From Streptomyces sp. JB150 (lineage in GTDB: Bacteria > Actinomycetota > Actinomycetes > Streptomycetales > Streptomycetaceae): 64,000 nt of DNA. Where the stretch lies: positions 4,601,085 to 4,665,084 of the forward strand of contig NZ_CP049780.1 in NCBI RefSeq assembly GCF_011193355.1. The letters run 5' to 3'. Below the pieces are notes generated by a model that ran no database searches, had not been told where the DNA came from, and saw nothing but the letters and a program-made list of their open reading frames with translations. This document shows, in pieces, positions 26,591 through 37,984 of the stretch. The stretch's first letter is position 1. Every line of letters starts with the position of its first letter. The translations under genes and the position numbers were made by a program.

Positions 26591-27760
26591 ATGCCTCGTT
26601 GGAAGGCCTTGCCGGATGAACTCGATCCGCAGATCAGGGAGTTCACCAGTCAGCTGCGGCGGCTCGTGGACCGCAGCGGCCTGAGCGTCGCCGCGCTCGC
26701 CGACCGCACCGGCTACAGCAAGACGTCATGGGAGCGTTATCTGGGCGGCCGGCTGCTCGCACCCAAGGGCGCGATCGTGGCCCTGGCCGAGGTCACCGGC
26801 ACCAATCCGATCCACCTGACCACCATGTGGGAGCTCGCCGAACGTGCCTGGAGCCGTTCGGAGATGCGCCACGACATGACCATGGAGGCCATCCGGATCT
26901 CGCAGGCGCGTGCCGCGCTCAGCGAGTTCGGCCCGCCGCCCGCGAACGCCAAGGGCAGGACCGCCCGCCGCGGCGGCAGCGCCACGGCCGTGCCCGGCAT
27001 CGCCGGCCCGGCGGGCGTCGCCCCGACGGTGCCGCCGCAGCCGACCGCCGCCGACGCGGACAGCCGGACGCCGGCGGCCAACTCGTGGAACATGGCCGGC
27101 TACACCGGACCGTCCCCCGCGAGCGGCCGCCGTACCGGCGCCGCCGGAGTGGCCGGACCGGCGGGCGCGGCCGGAGGGGCCGGAGCGAGCGGCACGGGCG
27201 GCGGCGCGGGGGCCGGCGGCAGGGGCTCCGGCCGCCGGCGCGCGGCGGCCCCCGCACCCGCCGGCGGCGGCAAGCGGCGGATGACGATGTTCGCCGTGGG
27301 CCTTGTCGGCGTGCTGGTCGTGGCGGCCGGCGCCGTCTACCTCGGCGGCAGGGGCGACGGTGAGGGCGATACGAAGGCCTCGCCCTCGCCCTCCGTCACC
27401 ACCGGCGCCGAACTCCCGCCCGGGGTGAAGTGCAGCGGCGACAGCTGCACCGGCAAGGACGCGGAGAGCATGGGGTGCAGCGGCGACCTGGTCACCACCG
27501 CCCAGACCGCCACCGTCGGCACCACGGTCGTCGAGGTCCGCTACAGCAAGGTCTGCGCCGCCGCCTGGGGCCGGATCACCCAGGCCGCGCAAGGCGACAA
27601 GGTCGAGGTGAGCGCGGGCAAGGCCCGCGAGAACGGCTCGATCACCCTGGCCGGCGACACCGTCGCGTACACCCCGATGGTGGCCGTCAAGGACGCCGGC
27701 GAGGCCATCGCCTGCGCCACGCTGGCCTCGGGCGGGAAGGGCTGCACCCAGCAGCCGTGA
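26591..27760 (+). CDS. XRE-family transmembrane regulator with DUF2690 domain
   Basis: 389 residues from an ATG at 26591 with GGGGGAAG upstream. N-terminal XRE HTH at about 15-65 (LSVAALADRTGYSKTSWERY). A long Ala/Gly/Pro-rich linker (115-225) leads to one membrane segment (about 232-250), then an exported DUF2690 domain (about 275-385) with six Cys, starting PGVKCSGDSCTGKDAESMGC. DNA-binding head, membrane span and exported Cys-rich domain together suggest a surface-sensing transcription regulator; the ligand is unknown. Streptomyces genomes carry several such genes. Confidence 0.85.
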   Translation: MPRWKALPDELDPQIREFTSQLRRLVDRSGLSVAALADRTGYSKTSWERYLGGRLLAPKGAIVALAEVTGTNPIHLTTMWELAERAWSRSEMRHDMTMEAIRISQARAALSEFGPPPANAKGRTARRGGSATAVPGIAGPAGVAPTVPPQPTAADADSRTPAANSWNMAGYTGPSPASGRRTGAAGVAGPAGAAGGAGASGTGGGAGAGGRGSGRRRAAAPAPAGGGKRRMTMFAVGLVGVLVVAAGAVYLGGRGDGEGDTKASPSPSVTTGAELPPGVKCSGDSCTGKDAESMGCSGDLVTTAQTATVGTTVVEVRYSKVCAAAWGRITQAAQGDKVEVSAGKARENGSITLAGDTVAYTPMVAVKDAGEAIACATLASGGKGCTQQP

Positions 27761-27800
27761 CGGCCGCGACCGCCGGCACCGGACGGCGTCGTCCTCTCCG

Positions 27801-27910
27801 GGCGGCCACGGAGGCTTTCTGGTGGGCCACGGAGGCTCCCTGGTCGGCACGAGGTTGCCTGGTCGCCAGTGAGGCCTGCCCGGTCGGCCGGGCCAGGCTG
27901 CCCTGCCGGG
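27801..27910. repeat. Degenerate ~22-bp tandem repeat
   Basis: Units of about 22 bp around GGCCACGGAGGCTCCCTGGTCG; the first two copies are nearly identical, later ones diverge. Confidence 0.55.
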
Positions 27911-28133
27911 ACAAGCCGGCGGTGGTGGCCGGGCGTGGGGGCGGGCAGGCGTGAGGGCCGGGTGCGGTGGCCGGGCCGAGGGCTCGGAGGGTGAGGGTGA
28001 CGATCGCTTGGGGAAGTCAGGGAAGGCAGTTGCGCCGGTCGGCCGGGGTGATCCGGCCGTGGCGGCCGACTGGCGACCGGCCGTGGCATCGGGCCATGGC
28101 ATTCGGCCGTGATGGCCGGTCGGCGAGAGCCGG

Positions 28134-28226
28134 GACGGTCGCTGGGCGAAAGGCCTTCGCGACGGCCGCTGGGTGAAGGGCCGCCGCGGCAGCCGCGGTT
28201 GGCGGAAGCAGCCGCGGCGGCCGGCC
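28134..28226. repeat. Degenerate ~27-bp tandem repeat
   Basis: About three copies of a unit built on CGGCCGCTGGGTGAAGGGCC followed by a CGCGG-rich joint. Confidence 0.5.
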
Positions 28227-28520
28227 GGTGAGAACACTTCGGCAGCCGGTCGGGGCAAGTGGCTGCGGTGGGTTGGCGGAGAAATGCGGCCGCAGCAGTC
28301 CGCTCGCCGCGACCGGCGTGGGGACCGGTGTGGGGACCGGGTCGTGGCGACAGGGCCGGACATCCGGTGCCGGAAAAGCCGGGAACGCAGGTGTGGCCGG
28401 CCGGATCCGGGGCAGGCGGGAAGTACCCCCACGGGAGTCCGGCACGCATCGGAACCCCCGCACGGCGGCCGCCTCCGTCTCCCCCTCTCCCGGACGGGCG
28501 GCCGCCTTTTGTTCGCAAGA

Positions 28521-28740
28521 GCCGGGCAGGATGCGGATACTCGCCCCGCAAGGGCGGGCCGGACGCCGCACTCGCTCCCGCAGGAGGGGACGGATGCCGT
28601 ACTCGCTCCCGCGAGCCGGGCCGGACACCGCACGCGCTGCCGCAAGCCGGGCCGGATGCCGTACTCGCTCGCTCCCGCAGGACAGGCCGGAGGCCGAACT
28701 TGCCCCCGCAAGACGGGCCGGACGCCGCGCACGTTCTCCG
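28521..28740. repeat. Degenerate ~31-bp tandem repeat, about 7 copies
   Basis: Unit approximately GCCGGGCCGGACGCCG then CACTCGCTCCCGCAA. Copies differ by substitutions and 1-4 base indels, and there are no spacers distinct from repeats. Confidence 0.65.
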
Positions 28741-28822
28741 TGAACCCTCGGCCCGCTGCGGCACCCGGGCGGTCTGTGGGCTGGGCCACACCGGGCCGGG
28801 GGTCCGGGATGCCGGATGCGCG

Positions 28823-29911
<1,089 letters not shown>

Positions 29912-29936
29912 GCCCCCGCTCCCCGCACGCTGTGCA

Positions 29937-29964
29937 GGCCCCGCCCGGTTCCCCGGGCGGGGCC
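29937..29964 (+). terminator. mdh terminator
   Basis: Perfect 12-bp stem GGCCCCGCCCGG (29937-29948) with 29953-29964, TTCC loop. Confidence 0.85.
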
Positions 29965-30138
29965 TTCGGCGTTCCGGTGGCCCCCGTCACGTCCGCGCCG
30001 CCGAGTTGTTCCGAATGTCCACATCCTCAGTGACACAGCGCACTTTCGGACAGGGATTGCGCATGCATCCGGGGGGCAAGGGCAGGTGCTCACGGTCCTG
30101 AGCGGGGGGACACACAGGAACGAGAGGCGACACCAGGC

Positions 30139-31665
30139 ATGGCGGACAGTACGGAACTCCAGGCTCGGAAGAGCATCCACGCGGCAGGCGAGTGGCGGCA
30201 CGCCGTCTCCGGGGCCACGCGCGCGATCCTCGACCCCGCGGACGCCGCACCCTTCGCCGTGGTCGCCGAGGGCGACGAGAAGGACGCGGACCTCGCGGTC
30301 GAGGCCGCCCGCGCCGCCTTCGACGGCGGCGCCGGCGCCTGGCCGCGCACCCCCGCCGCCGAGCGCGCCGCCCTGCTGCGCCGCGTCGCCGGCCTGCTGG
30401 TGCGCGACCGCGAGGAGCTGGGCCTGCTGGAGAGCCGCGACGCGGGCAAGACGGTCGAGGAGGGCCGCGTCGACATCGACTGCGTGGCCGACGCCTTCCG
30501 CTACTTCGCCGACCTCGTCGCCGCGGAGGCCCCCGGCCGGGTCGTCGACGCGGGCTCGTCCGACGTCCACAGCGTGGTCGTCCACGAGCCGGTCGGCGTC
30601 TGCGCGCTGATCACCCCCTGGAACTACCCGCTGCTCCAGGCCAGTTGGAAGATCGCGCCCGCGCTCGCGGCCGGCAACACCTTCGTCGTCAAGCCGAGCG
30701 AGATCACGCCGATGACGACGATCGCCCTGCTCGCGCTGCTGGAGGAGGCCGGGCTGCCCGCCGGGGTGGCCAACCTCGTCACCGGCCCCGGCCACACGGT
30801 CGGCGCCCGCCTCGCCGAGCACCCCGACGTCGACCTGGTCTCCTTCACGGGCGGCCTGGCCAGCGGCGTCAAGGTCGCCCAGGCCGCGGCGCCCACCGTG
30901 AAGAAGGTCGCCCTCGAACTCGGCGGCAAGAACCCCAACGTCGTCTTCGCCGACGCCTGCGCCACCGAGGAGGGCTTCGACACCGCCGTCGACCAGGCCC
31001 TCAACGCGGCCTTCATCCACAGCGGCCAGGTCTGCTCGGCCGGCGCCCGCCTGATCGTCGAGGAGTCCGTCCGGGACCGCTTCGTCGCCGAACTCGCCCG
31101 CCGCGCGCAGAGGATCCGGCTCGGCCGGGGCACGGCGGACGGCGTCGAGTGCGGCCCGCTGGTCTCCGAGCAGCACCGGGCCAAGGTCGAGGCGTACGTC
31201 GCCTCCGCGCTGGCGGAGGGGGCCGTACTGCGCTGCGGCGGCAAGCGCCCCGAGCCCAGCGGGATCCGGCCCGGAAGCGGCTACTTCTACGAGCCGACCG
31301 TCCTCGACCACTGCCACCGCGAGATGCGCGTGGTGCGCGAGGAGGTCTTCGGTCCCGTCCTCACCGTCGAGACCTTCCGCACCGAGGACGAGGCCGTCGC
31401 CCTCGCCAACGACACCGAGTACGGCCTGGCCGGCGCCGTCTGGACCGCCGACGCGGGCCGGGCCCGCCGGGTCGCCGGCCGGCTGCGGCACGGCACCGTC
31501 TGGATCAACGACTTCCACCCCTACCTCCCGCAGGCGGAGTGGGGCGGCTTCGGCAGGAGCGGCACCGGCCGCGAACTCGGCCCCGCCGGGCTCGCCGAGT
31601 ACCGCGAGACCAAGCACGTCTACCAGAACCTCGCCCCGAAGCCCGTCCGCTGGTTCGCCGGCTGA
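30139..31665 (+). CDS. betB: Betaine-aldehyde dehydrogenase-type ALDH
   Basis: 508 residues from the ATG at 30139. Aldehyde dehydrogenase fold with PWNYPLLQASWKIAPALAAG, catalytic Glu260 in LELGGKNPN and nucleophile Cys299 in SGQVCSAGARL. The product is assigned from its neighbours: a GMC oxidase and a quaternary-amine ABC importer, so oxidation of betaine aldehyde to glycine betaine is likely. First gene of a five-gene operon (30139-37360). About 170 bp upstream (29965-30138) contain no recognised operator. Confidence 0.85.
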   Translation: MADSTELQARKSIHAAGEWRHAVSGATRAILDPADAAPFAVVAEGDEKDADLAVEAARAAFDGGAGAWPRTPAAERAALLRRVAGLLVRDREELGLLESRDAGKTVEEGRVDIDCVADAFRYFADLVAAEAPGRVVDAGSSDVHSVVVHEPVGVCALITPWNYPLLQASWKIAPALAAGNTFVVKPSEITPMTTIALLALLEEAGLPAGVANLVTGPGHTVGARLAEHPDVDLVSFTGGLASGVKVAQAAAPTVKKVALELGGKNPNVVFADACATEEGFDTAVDQALNAAFIHSGQVCSAGARLIVEESVRDRFVAELARRAQRIRLGRGTADGVECGPLVSEQHRAKVEAYVASALAEGAVLRCGGKRPEPSGIRPGSGYFYEPTVLDHCHREMRVVREEVFGPVLTVETFRTEDEAVALANDTEYGLAGAVWTADAGRARRVAGRLRHGTVWINDFHPYLPQAEWGGFGRSGTGRELGPAGLAEYRETKHVYQNLAPKPVRWFAG

Positions 31666-31712
31666 CCTCCCCCTTCCCCGCACCCTCTTCCAGCCCCACC
31701 TGGAGTACCCCC

Positions 31713-33245
31713 ATGTCCGAGAACAACCACGTCTACGACTACGTCGTCATCGGAGGCGGCACGGCAGGCTCCGTCATCGCCTCCCGCCTCACCGAGAACC
31801 CGGACGTCACCGTCGCCGTCATCGAGGGCGGCCCCAGCGACGTCGGCCGCGACGACGTGCTCACCCTGCGCCGCTGGATGGGCCTGCTCGGCGGCGAGCT
31901 GGACTACGACTACCCCACCGTCGAACAGCCCCGCGGCAACTCCCACATCCGGCACAGCCGCGCCCGCGTCCTCGGCGGCTGCTCCTCCCACAACACGCTG
32001 ATCGCCTTCAAGCCGCTGCCGTCCGACTGGGACGAGTGGGAGGAGGCCGGCGCCAAGGGCTGGGGCGCGGTCGCCATGGAGGCGTACTACGCGCGCCTGA
32101 AGAACAACATCGTTCCCGTCGACGAGAAGGACCGCAACGCCATCGCCCGCGACTTCGTGGACGCCGCGCAGGCCGCGCTCGGCGTGCCGCGCGTCGAGGG
32201 CTTCAACAAGAAGCCGTTCACCGAGGGCGTCGGCTTCTTCGACCTCGCCTACCACCCGGAGGACAACAAGCGCTCGTCGGCGTCGGTGGCGTACCTCCAC
32301 CCCGTGATGGACGAGCGCCCCAACCTCACGATCCTGCTGGAGACCTGGGCGTACAGGCTGGAGCTGACCGGCACCCGCGCCGAGGGCGTCCACGTGCGCA
32401 CCAAGGACGGCGAGGAACTGCTGATCCGCGCCCGCAACGAGGTCGTGCTGTGCGCGGGCGCGATCGACTCCCCGCGGCTGCTGCTGCACTCCGGCATCGG
32501 ACCGGCGGCCGATCTGGAGGCGCTGGGCATACCCGTGGTCCACGATCTGCCGGGCGTCGGCGAGAACCTGCTCGACCACCCCGAGTCGGTGATCGTCTGG
32601 GAGACCCACGGGCCCATCCCGGAGAACTCCGCGATGGACTCCGACGCGGGCTTGTTCGTGCGCCGTGACCCCGGCCACCAGGGCCCCGACCTGATGTTCC
32701 ACTTCTACCAGATCCCCTTCACGGACAACCCCGAGCGCCTGGGCTACGAGCGGCCCCCGTACGGGGTGTCCATGACCCCGAACATCCCCAAGCCGAAGTC
32801 CCGCGGCCGGCTCTACCTGACCAGCGCCGACCCGGCCGTGAAGCCCGCCCTGGACTTCCGCTACTTCACCGACGAGGACGACTACGACGCCCGCACCCTC
32901 GTCGACGGCATCCGCATCGCCCGCGAGATCGCGAAGACCGCGCCGCTGGCCGGCTGGCTCAAGCGCGAGGTGTGCCCCGGCCCCGAGGTCGTCGGCGACG
33001 CCGAGCTGAGCGAGTACGCCCGCAGGGCCGCGCACACCGTCTACCACCCCGCGGGCACCTGCAAGATGGGCGCCGCCGACGACGAACTGGCCGTCGTCGA
33101 CCCCGAACTGCGCATCCGCGGCCTGGAGGGCATCCGGATCGCCGACGCGTCGGTCTTCCCCACCATGACCGCCGTCAACCCGATGATCGGGGTGCTGATG
33201 GTCGGGGAGCGCGCCGTCGACCTGATCGGTGGTGACGCCCGATGA
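31713..33245 (+). CDS. betA: GMC oxidoreductase, probable choline dehydrogenase
   Basis: 510 residues from the ATG at 31713. FAD-binding [15 protein letters not shown] at the N-terminus; GMC signatures [14 protein letters not shown] and [16 protein letters not shown]; catalytic His445 in [13 protein letters not shown] and the C-terminal [16 protein letters not shown] enzymes include choline dehydrogenase; position between the ALDH gene and the importer supports choline oxidation to betaine aldehyde. Other alcohol substrates cannot be excluded. The stop overlaps the ABC ATPase start (ATGA). Confidence 0.8.
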   Translation: MSENNHVYDYVVIGGGTAGSVIASRLTENPDVTVAVIEGGPSDVGRDDVLTLRRWMGLLGGELDYDYPTVEQPRGNSHIRHSRARVLGGCSSHNTLIAFKPLPSDWDEWEEAGAKGWGAVAMEAYYARLKNNIVPVDEKDRNAIARDFVDAAQAALGVPRVEGFNKKPFTEGVGFFDLAYHPEDNKRSSASVAYLHPVMDERPNLTILLETWAYRLELTGTRAEGVHVRTKDGEELLIRARNEVVLCAGAIDSPRLLLHSGIGPAADLEALGIPVVHDLPGVGENLLDHPESVIVWETHGPIPENSAMDSDAGLFVRRDPGHQGPDLMFHFYQIPFTDNPERLGYERPPYGVSMTPNIPKPKSRGRLYLTSADPAVKPALDFRYFTDEDDYDARTLVDGIRIAREIAKTAPLAGWLKREVCPGPEVVGDAELSEYARRAAHTVYHPAGTCKMGAADDELAVVDPELRIRGLEGIRIADASVFPTMTAVNPMIGVLMVGERAVDLIGGDAR

Positions 33246-34453
33246 GTACCGCCCGCCCCGCCCCCGAGACCCTCACCCCGCCCGTCTTCTCGGTCGACGG
33301 CCTGTGGAAGGTGTTCGGCCCCAAGGCCGACCGCGTTCCCGCCGACCCCGAGCTGGTCGCCCTCGCCCCCGCCGAGCTGCGCGAGCGCACCGGCTGCACG
33401 GCGGCCGTGCGGGACGTGTCCTTCGACGTCCGCAAGGGCGAGGTCTTCGTCGTCATGGGCCTGTCCGGCTCCGGCAAGTCCACCCTGGTGCGCTGTCTGA
33501 CCCGGCTGATCGAGCCGACGGCCGGCACGATCGTCATCGACGGCGAGGACGTCCGCGCCATGGACAAGGCCCGGCTGCGCGAACTGCGCCGCCACCGCGC
33601 GGCGATGGTCTTCCAGCACTTCGGCCTGCTCCCGCACCGCACGGTCCTCGACAACGTGGCCTACGGCCTGGAGATCCAGGGCGTCGGCAAGGCCGAACGG
33701 CGTGCCAGGGCCGCCGAGGTCGTCGCCAAGGTCGGCCTGGAAGGCATGGAACAGCGGCGCCCCGGCCAGCTCTCCGGCGGCCAGCAGCAGCGCGTCGGCC
33801 TCGCCCGCGCCCTCGCCGTCGACCCCGAGGTGCTGCTCTTCGACGAGCCGTTCAGCGCCCTCGACCCGCTGATCCGGCGGGACATGCAGGAGGAGGTCGT
33901 CCGGCTGCACCGCGAGGAGGGCCGCACGATGGTCTTCATCACCCACGACCTCGGCGAGGCGCTGAAGCTCGGCGACCGGATCGCGCTGATGCGCGACGGC
34001 CGCGTCGTGCAGCTCGGCACCCCCGAGGAGATCGTCGGCTCCCCGGCCGACGACTACGTCCGCGAGTTCGTCCGCGACGTGCCCCGCGAGCAGGTCATGA
34101 CCGTCCGCACGGCCATGCGCCCGGCCTCGGTGGAGGAGGCGGGGAGCGGCCCGGCGGTGTCCCCGCGCGCGACCGTGGCGGAGGCCATCGAGGCCGTGGC
34201 CCGCAGCGGCGCGCCCGCCCGGGTCATGGACGGCCCGCGCTGCCTCGGCGTCGTCGACCACGAGAGCCTGCTGGAGGTCGTGGCGGGCGTGGCGGAGAAC
34301 AGCCCCGGAAGCGGCGGTCCGGGAGGTGGCAGTCCCGGAGGCGGCAGCCCCGGGGGCGTGACCGCGGGCGGCCGGGCGGACGCCGCCTCGGGCGGCCGTC
34401 CCCACGCGGCCGCGGGCAGCCGCGCCGCCGGCCCCCACTCGGAGGCCGTCTGA
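33242..34453 (+). CDS. Glycine betaine/quaternary amine ABC transporter, ATPase
   Basis: 403 residues. Walker [10 protein letters not shown] at about 73-81, Q-loop [10 protein letters not shown], signature LSGGQQQR and Walker [14 protein letters not shown], as in ProV/OpuAA. The C-terminal part (about 280-345) looks like one CBS-type segment, which in OpuAA senses ionic strength, then a Gly/Ser/Pro-rich tail with [12 protein letters not shown]. It powers the dual permease encoded next; the genes overlap by one base (TGATG). Confidence 0.88.
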   Translation: MSTARPAPETLTPPVFSVDGLWKVFGPKADRVPADPELVALAPAELRERTGCTAAVRDVSFDVRKGEVFVVMGLSGSGKSTLVRCLTRLIEPTAGTIVIDGEDVRAMDKARLRELRRHRAAMVFQHFGLLPHRTVLDNVAYGLEIQGVGKAERRARAAEVVAKVGLEGMEQRRPGQLSGGQQQRVGLARALAVDPEVLLFDEPFSALDPLIRRDMQEEVVRLHREEGRTMVFITHDLGEALKLGDRIALMRDGRVVQLGTPEEIVGSPADDYVREFVRDVPREQVMTVRTAMRPASVEEAGSGPAVSPRATVAEAIEAVARSGAPARVMDGPRCLGVVDHESLLEVVAGVAENSPGSGGPGGGSPGGGSPGGVTAGGRADAASGGRPHAAAGSRAAGPHSEAV

Positions 34454-36393
34454 TGGCCACGCTCACCGCGATCCCCGTACGCACCCTCCCCACCGCCCTC
34501 CTGCGCAGCCGCCCCGCCGTCAAGCTGGCCACCCTCGCGCTGATCGCGGCGGTCCTCGTCCCCCTGGCCCACGCCCGCTGGTCCAGCGGCACCTGGCCGG
34601 ACGCGCTCACCGTCGACCTCACCGGCCCGCTCACCAGCACCAGCGACTGGATCATCGACAACCGGGACAGCCACCCGCTGTTCCTGTACTTCTTCGGGCA
34701 CGTCAGCAACGCCGTCGTGCTCTCCGTACGCGCCGTCTACCTCGCCCTCCTCACCCTCGGCTGGGCCGGCGTGACCGCACTCGGCGCCTTCCTCGCCTGG
34801 CGGGCCGCCGGCCCGCGGCTCGCCCTGGGCACGGCGACGGCGTTCCTCGCCTGCGGCCTGCTCGGCATGTGGGTGCCGACCATGCAGACGCTGGCCCTGA
34901 TGGTGGTCGCGGTGCTCGCCTCGGTCGCCGTCGGCGGCCTGCTGGGACTCGCCGCCGGACTGTCCGCGCGCATGGACCGCCTGCTGCGGCCGGTGCTGGA
35001 CACCATGCAGGTGCTGCCCGCCTTCGCCTACCTCCTGCCGGTGGTGCTGGTCTTCGGCATCGGCGTGCCCGCCGCCGTCCTCGCCACCGTCGTCTACGCC
35101 GCCCCGCCCATGGCCCGGCTCACCGCGCTCGGCCTGCGCGGCGCCGACCGGGGCGTGCTGGAGGCGGTGGAGTCGCTGGGCGCGACCGCGCGGCAGCGGC
35201 TGCTGACCGCCCGGATCCCGCTGGCCCGCAAGGAACTCCTGCTCGGCGTCAACCAGACGATCATGATGGCGCTGTCCATGGCGGTGATCGCCTCGGTGAT
35301 CGGCGCCGGCGGCCTCGGCGACCGCGTCTACCAGGCGCTGGCCTCGGTCGACGTGGGCGCCGCGCTCGCGGCGGGCATCCCGATCGTGCTGCTCGCCGTC
35401 GTGCTGGACCGCGTGACGGGCGCGGCGGGCGCGGACGGTACCGCCCCGTCGGGCCGGTGGCTGTGGCCGTTCGCCCTGGGCGCCACCGCGGCCGTGGCCG
35501 TCGCGGGGCCCCTGACGGACCGTACGGACTGGCCCGACGCCTGGACGGTGAACATCGCCGAGCCGGTCAACCGGGCCGTGGACTGGATGACCGCCCACCT
35601 GTACTCCGGGGTGCCCGTCATCGGCGGCACCGCCGACTGGGCGGCCCGCTTCACCACCTGGGTCCTCGACCCGCTGCGCGACGGCCTCCAGTGGCTGCCG
35701 TGGTGGTCGGTGCTGCTGATCGTCGCCGCCCTGGCCTGGCTGATCGGCACCTGGCGCACCACCCTGACCGCCGTGCTGGCCATGGCCGCGATCGGCGTCC
35801 TCGGCGTGTGGGAGCCGTCGCTGGACACGCTCTCGCAGGTGCTGGCCGCGGTCGCCGTCACCCTCGTCCTCGGCGTCGCGACCGGCGTCGCGGCCGCGCG
35901 CAACCACCGCGTCGAACGGCTGCTGCGGCCGGTCCTGGACGTCTGCCAGACGATGCCGCAGTTCGTGTACCTGATCCCGGTCGTCGCGCTCGCCGGCGTG
36001 GGCCGCGCCCCGGCCGTCGCCGCCGCCGTCGTCTACGCGCTGCCCGCGGTCGTCCGCATCACCTCGCAGGGCCTGCGCCAGGTCGACGCGGCCGCGCTGG
36101 AGTCGGCCCGCTCGCTCGGCGCGACCGGCGGCCAGCAGCTGCGCCAGGTGCAACTGCCGCTCGCCCGCCGCTCGTTGCTGCTCGCGGTCAACCAGGGCGT
36201 GGTGCTCGTCCTCGCCGTCGTCATCATCGGCGGCCTGGTCGGCGGCGGCGCGCTCGGCTACGACGTCGTGTTCGGCCTCGCCCAGGGCGACCTCGCGACC
36301 GGCCTGGTCGCCGGCGCGGCCATCGTCTGCCTGGGCCTGACGCTCGACCGGGTCACCCAGCCCACCGACCGCCGCACGACGAAGGGAGCGTGA
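34453..36393 (+). CDS. Betaine ABC transporter, fused double permease
   Basis: 646 residues, about twice the normal ProW length. Two permease domains in tandem are visible by their EAA-type loops: LEAVESLGATARQRLLTARIPLARKELLLG (about 235-265) and LESARSLGATGGQQLRQVQLPLARR (about 548-575), each with a preceding LLRPVLD..Q..P.F.YL motif. About 12 membrane segments. The fusion supplies both permease halves from one polypeptide. The lipoprotein gene starts one base after its stop. Confidence 0.88.
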   Translation: MATLTAIPVRTLPTALLRSRPAVKLATLALIAAVLVPLAHARWSSGTWPDALTVDLTGPLTSTSDWIIDNRDSHPLFLYFFGHVSNAVVLSVRAVYLALLTLGWAGVTALGAFLAWRAAGPRLALGTATAFLACGLLGMWVPTMQTLALMVVAVLASVAVGGLLGLAAGLSARMDRLLRPVLDTMQVLPAFAYLLPVVLVFGIGVPAAVLATVVYAAPPMARLTALGLRGADRGVLEAVESLGATARQRLLTARIPLARKELLLGVNQTIMMALSMAVIASVIGAGGLGDRVYQALASVDVGAALAAGIPIVLLAVVLDRVTGAAGADGTAPSGRWLWPFALGATAAVAVAGPLTDRTDWPDAWTVNIAEPVNRAVDWMTAHLYSGVPVIGGTADWAARFTTWVLDPLRDGLQWLPWWSVLLIVAALAWLIGTWRTTLTAVLAMAAIGVLGVWEPSLDTLSQVLAAVAVTLVLGVATGVAAARNHRVERLLRPVLDVCQTMPQFVYLIPVVALAGVGRAPAVAAAVVYALPAVVRITSQGLRQVDAAALESARSLGATGGQQLRQVQLPLARRSLLLAVNQGVVLVLAVVIIGGLVGGGALGYDVVFGLAQGDLATGLVAGAAIVCLGLTLDRVTQPTDRRTTKGA

Positions 36394-36394
36394 C

Positions 36395-37360
36395 ATGTTC
36401 CGCCGTACCACCCTGATCGCCTCGGCGACCGTGCTGACGCTGGCCACCGGCTGCGGCGCCGCCGACATGACCCGGCAGGCCTCGCCGTTCGCGAACGCCC
36501 GGGGCGCGAAGACCGTCACCCTGTCCGTGCAGTCCTGGGTGGGCGCCCAGGCCAACGTGGCCGTCGCCCAGTACCTGCTGGAACACGAACTCGGCTACCG
36601 CGTCGACACCGTCCAGGTCGACGAGATCCCCGCCTGGGACGCCCTGAGCCAGGGCCGCGTCGACGCGCTCCTGGAGGACTGGGGCCACCCCGAGCAGGAA
36701 CAGCGGTACGTCAAGGAGAAGAAGACCGTCACCCGGGGCGGCGACCTCGGGGTGACCGGGCACATCGGCTGGTACGTCCCCACGTACTTCGCGAAGAAGC
36801 ACCCGGACGTCACCCACTGGAAGAACCTCAACAAGTACGCCGACGAGTTCCGCACCGCGGAGAGCGGCGGCAAGGGCCAGCTGATGGACGGCTCCCCGTC
36901 CTACGTCACCAACGACAAGGCCCTGGTGAAGAACCTCGGCCTGGACTACAAGGTCGTCTTCGCCGGCTCCGAGGCCGCGCAGATCACCCAGATCAAGCAG
37001 TTCGCCAAGGAGAAGAAGCCCTTCCTGACGTACTGGTACTCCCCGCAGTGGCTGTTCCAGAAGGTCCCGATGACCGAGGTGAAGCTGCCGCCCCACAAGG
37101 AGGGCTGCGACGCGGACCCGGCGAAGGTCGCCTGCGCCTACCCGCACACGCCGCTGCAGAAGTACCTCAACACCGACTTCGCCGAGAAGGGCGGCGCGGC
37201 GGCGGCCTTCCTGAAGAACTTCCGGTGGACCACCGAGGACCAGAACGAGGTCTCCCTGATGATCGCCGAGCAGCGGCTCAGCCCCGAGACGGCGGCGAAG
37301 AAGTGGGCGGAGCGGCACGAGTCGACGTGGCGGGCCTGGCTGCCACCCCGCAAGGCATGA
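36395..37360 (+). CDS. Betaine-binding lipoprotein of the ABC transporter
   Basis: 321 residues from the ATG at 36395. Lipoprotein signal with lipobox LATGC (Cys20). The mature part is an OpuAC-type binding protein (VTLSVQSWVGAQANVAVAQY, LLEDWGHPEQ, PFLTYWYSPQWLF); the Trp/Tyr cluster fits the aromatic box that binds quaternary amines by cation-pi contacts. Last gene of the operon; a perfect hairpin follows. Confidence 0.88.
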   Translation: MFRRTTLIASATVLTLATGCGAADMTRQASPFANARGAKTVTLSVQSWVGAQANVAVAQYLLEHELGYRVDTVQVDEIPAWDALSQGRVDALLEDWGHPEQEQRYVKEKKTVTRGGDLGVTGHIGWYVPTYFAKKHPDVTHWKNLNKYADEFRTAESGGKGQLMDGSPSYVTNDKALVKNLGLDYKVVFAGSEAAQITQIKQFAKEKKPFLTYWYSPQWLFQKVPMTEVKLPPHKEGCDADPAKVACAYPHTPLQKYLNTDFAEKGGAAAAFLKNFRWTTEDQNEVSLMIAEQRLSPETAAKKWAERHESTWRAWLPPRKA

Positions 37361-37431
37361 ACCCGTCCGAGAGACGGTGACCGCCGCGGTCAGCGCGAGC
37401 GCGGCCCGCTCACGCTCCTCGACGGCGCCGT

Positions 37432-37465
37432 CCCCGGCCTCCCGCCGGATGGCGGGAGGCCGGGG
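37432..37465 (+). terminator. Betaine operon terminator
   Basis: Perfect 15-bp stem CCCCGGCCTCCCGCC (37432-37446) with 37451-37465, GGAT loop. It also lies just after the end of the convergent AhpD-like gene. Confidence 0.85.
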
Positions 37466-37483
37466 CGGTGGAGCGGGCCGTGG

Positions 37484-37978
37484 TCACCTGTGGTCGCCCG
37501 GCTGGTAGTGCCCCGGCGTCATCCGGCAGGTCACTCCGAACCGGTTCCAGGCGTTGATCACGGTGATCGCGGCGATCAGCTGGGCCAGTTCCGTCTCCTC
37601 GAAGTGCCGCGCCGCGCGCTCGTACACCTCGTCCGGCACGAACCCGTCCGTCAGGACGGTCACCGCCTCCGTCAGCTCCAGCGCGGCGAGTTCCCGCTCC
37701 GTGTAGAAGTGCCGGGACTCCTCCCACGCGCTGAGCTGGACGATCCGCTCCACGCTCTCACCGGCCGCGAGGGCGTCCTTGGTGTGCATGTCGATGCAGA
37801 ACGCGCAGCGGTTGATCTGCGAGGCGCGGATCTTCACCAGCTCGTACAGCGTGTGGTCCAGGCCCTGCCGGGCGGCCGCGTCGAGCCGGATCATCGCCTT
37901 GTAGACATCGGGAACGAGCTTCGCCCACTCCAGACGGGGGGCGGCTTCGGGGGCGTAGGTCACGGTGTCGGTGGTCAT
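37484..37978 (-). CDS. AhpD-like carboxymuconolactone decarboxylase family protein
   Basis: 164 residues from the ATG at 37978. The CMD/AhpD motif is ELVKIRASQINRCAFCIDMH (about 47-66) with the redox pair CAFC and the following His. Such proteins are alkylhydroperoxidase-type peroxidases or act in related redox steps. A -10 hexamer TAGGGT ends 6 bases before the ATG, so the mRNA should be leaderless. The divergent MocR gene is its likely regulator. Confidence 0.85.
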   Translation of the reverse strand: MTTDTVTYAPEAAPRLEWAKLVPDVYKAMIRLDAAARQGLDHTLYELVKIRASQINRCAFCIDMHTKDALAAGESVERIVQLSAWEESRHFYTERELAALELTEAVTVLTDGFVPDEVYERAARHFEETELAQLIAAITVINAWNRFGVTCRMTPGHYQPGDHR

Positions 37979-37984
37979 GTCTCG

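Noticed and set aside
28521..28740. CRISPR array
   Set aside because: The seven units are adjacent and degenerate, with no regular repeat-spacer pattern and no cas genes.
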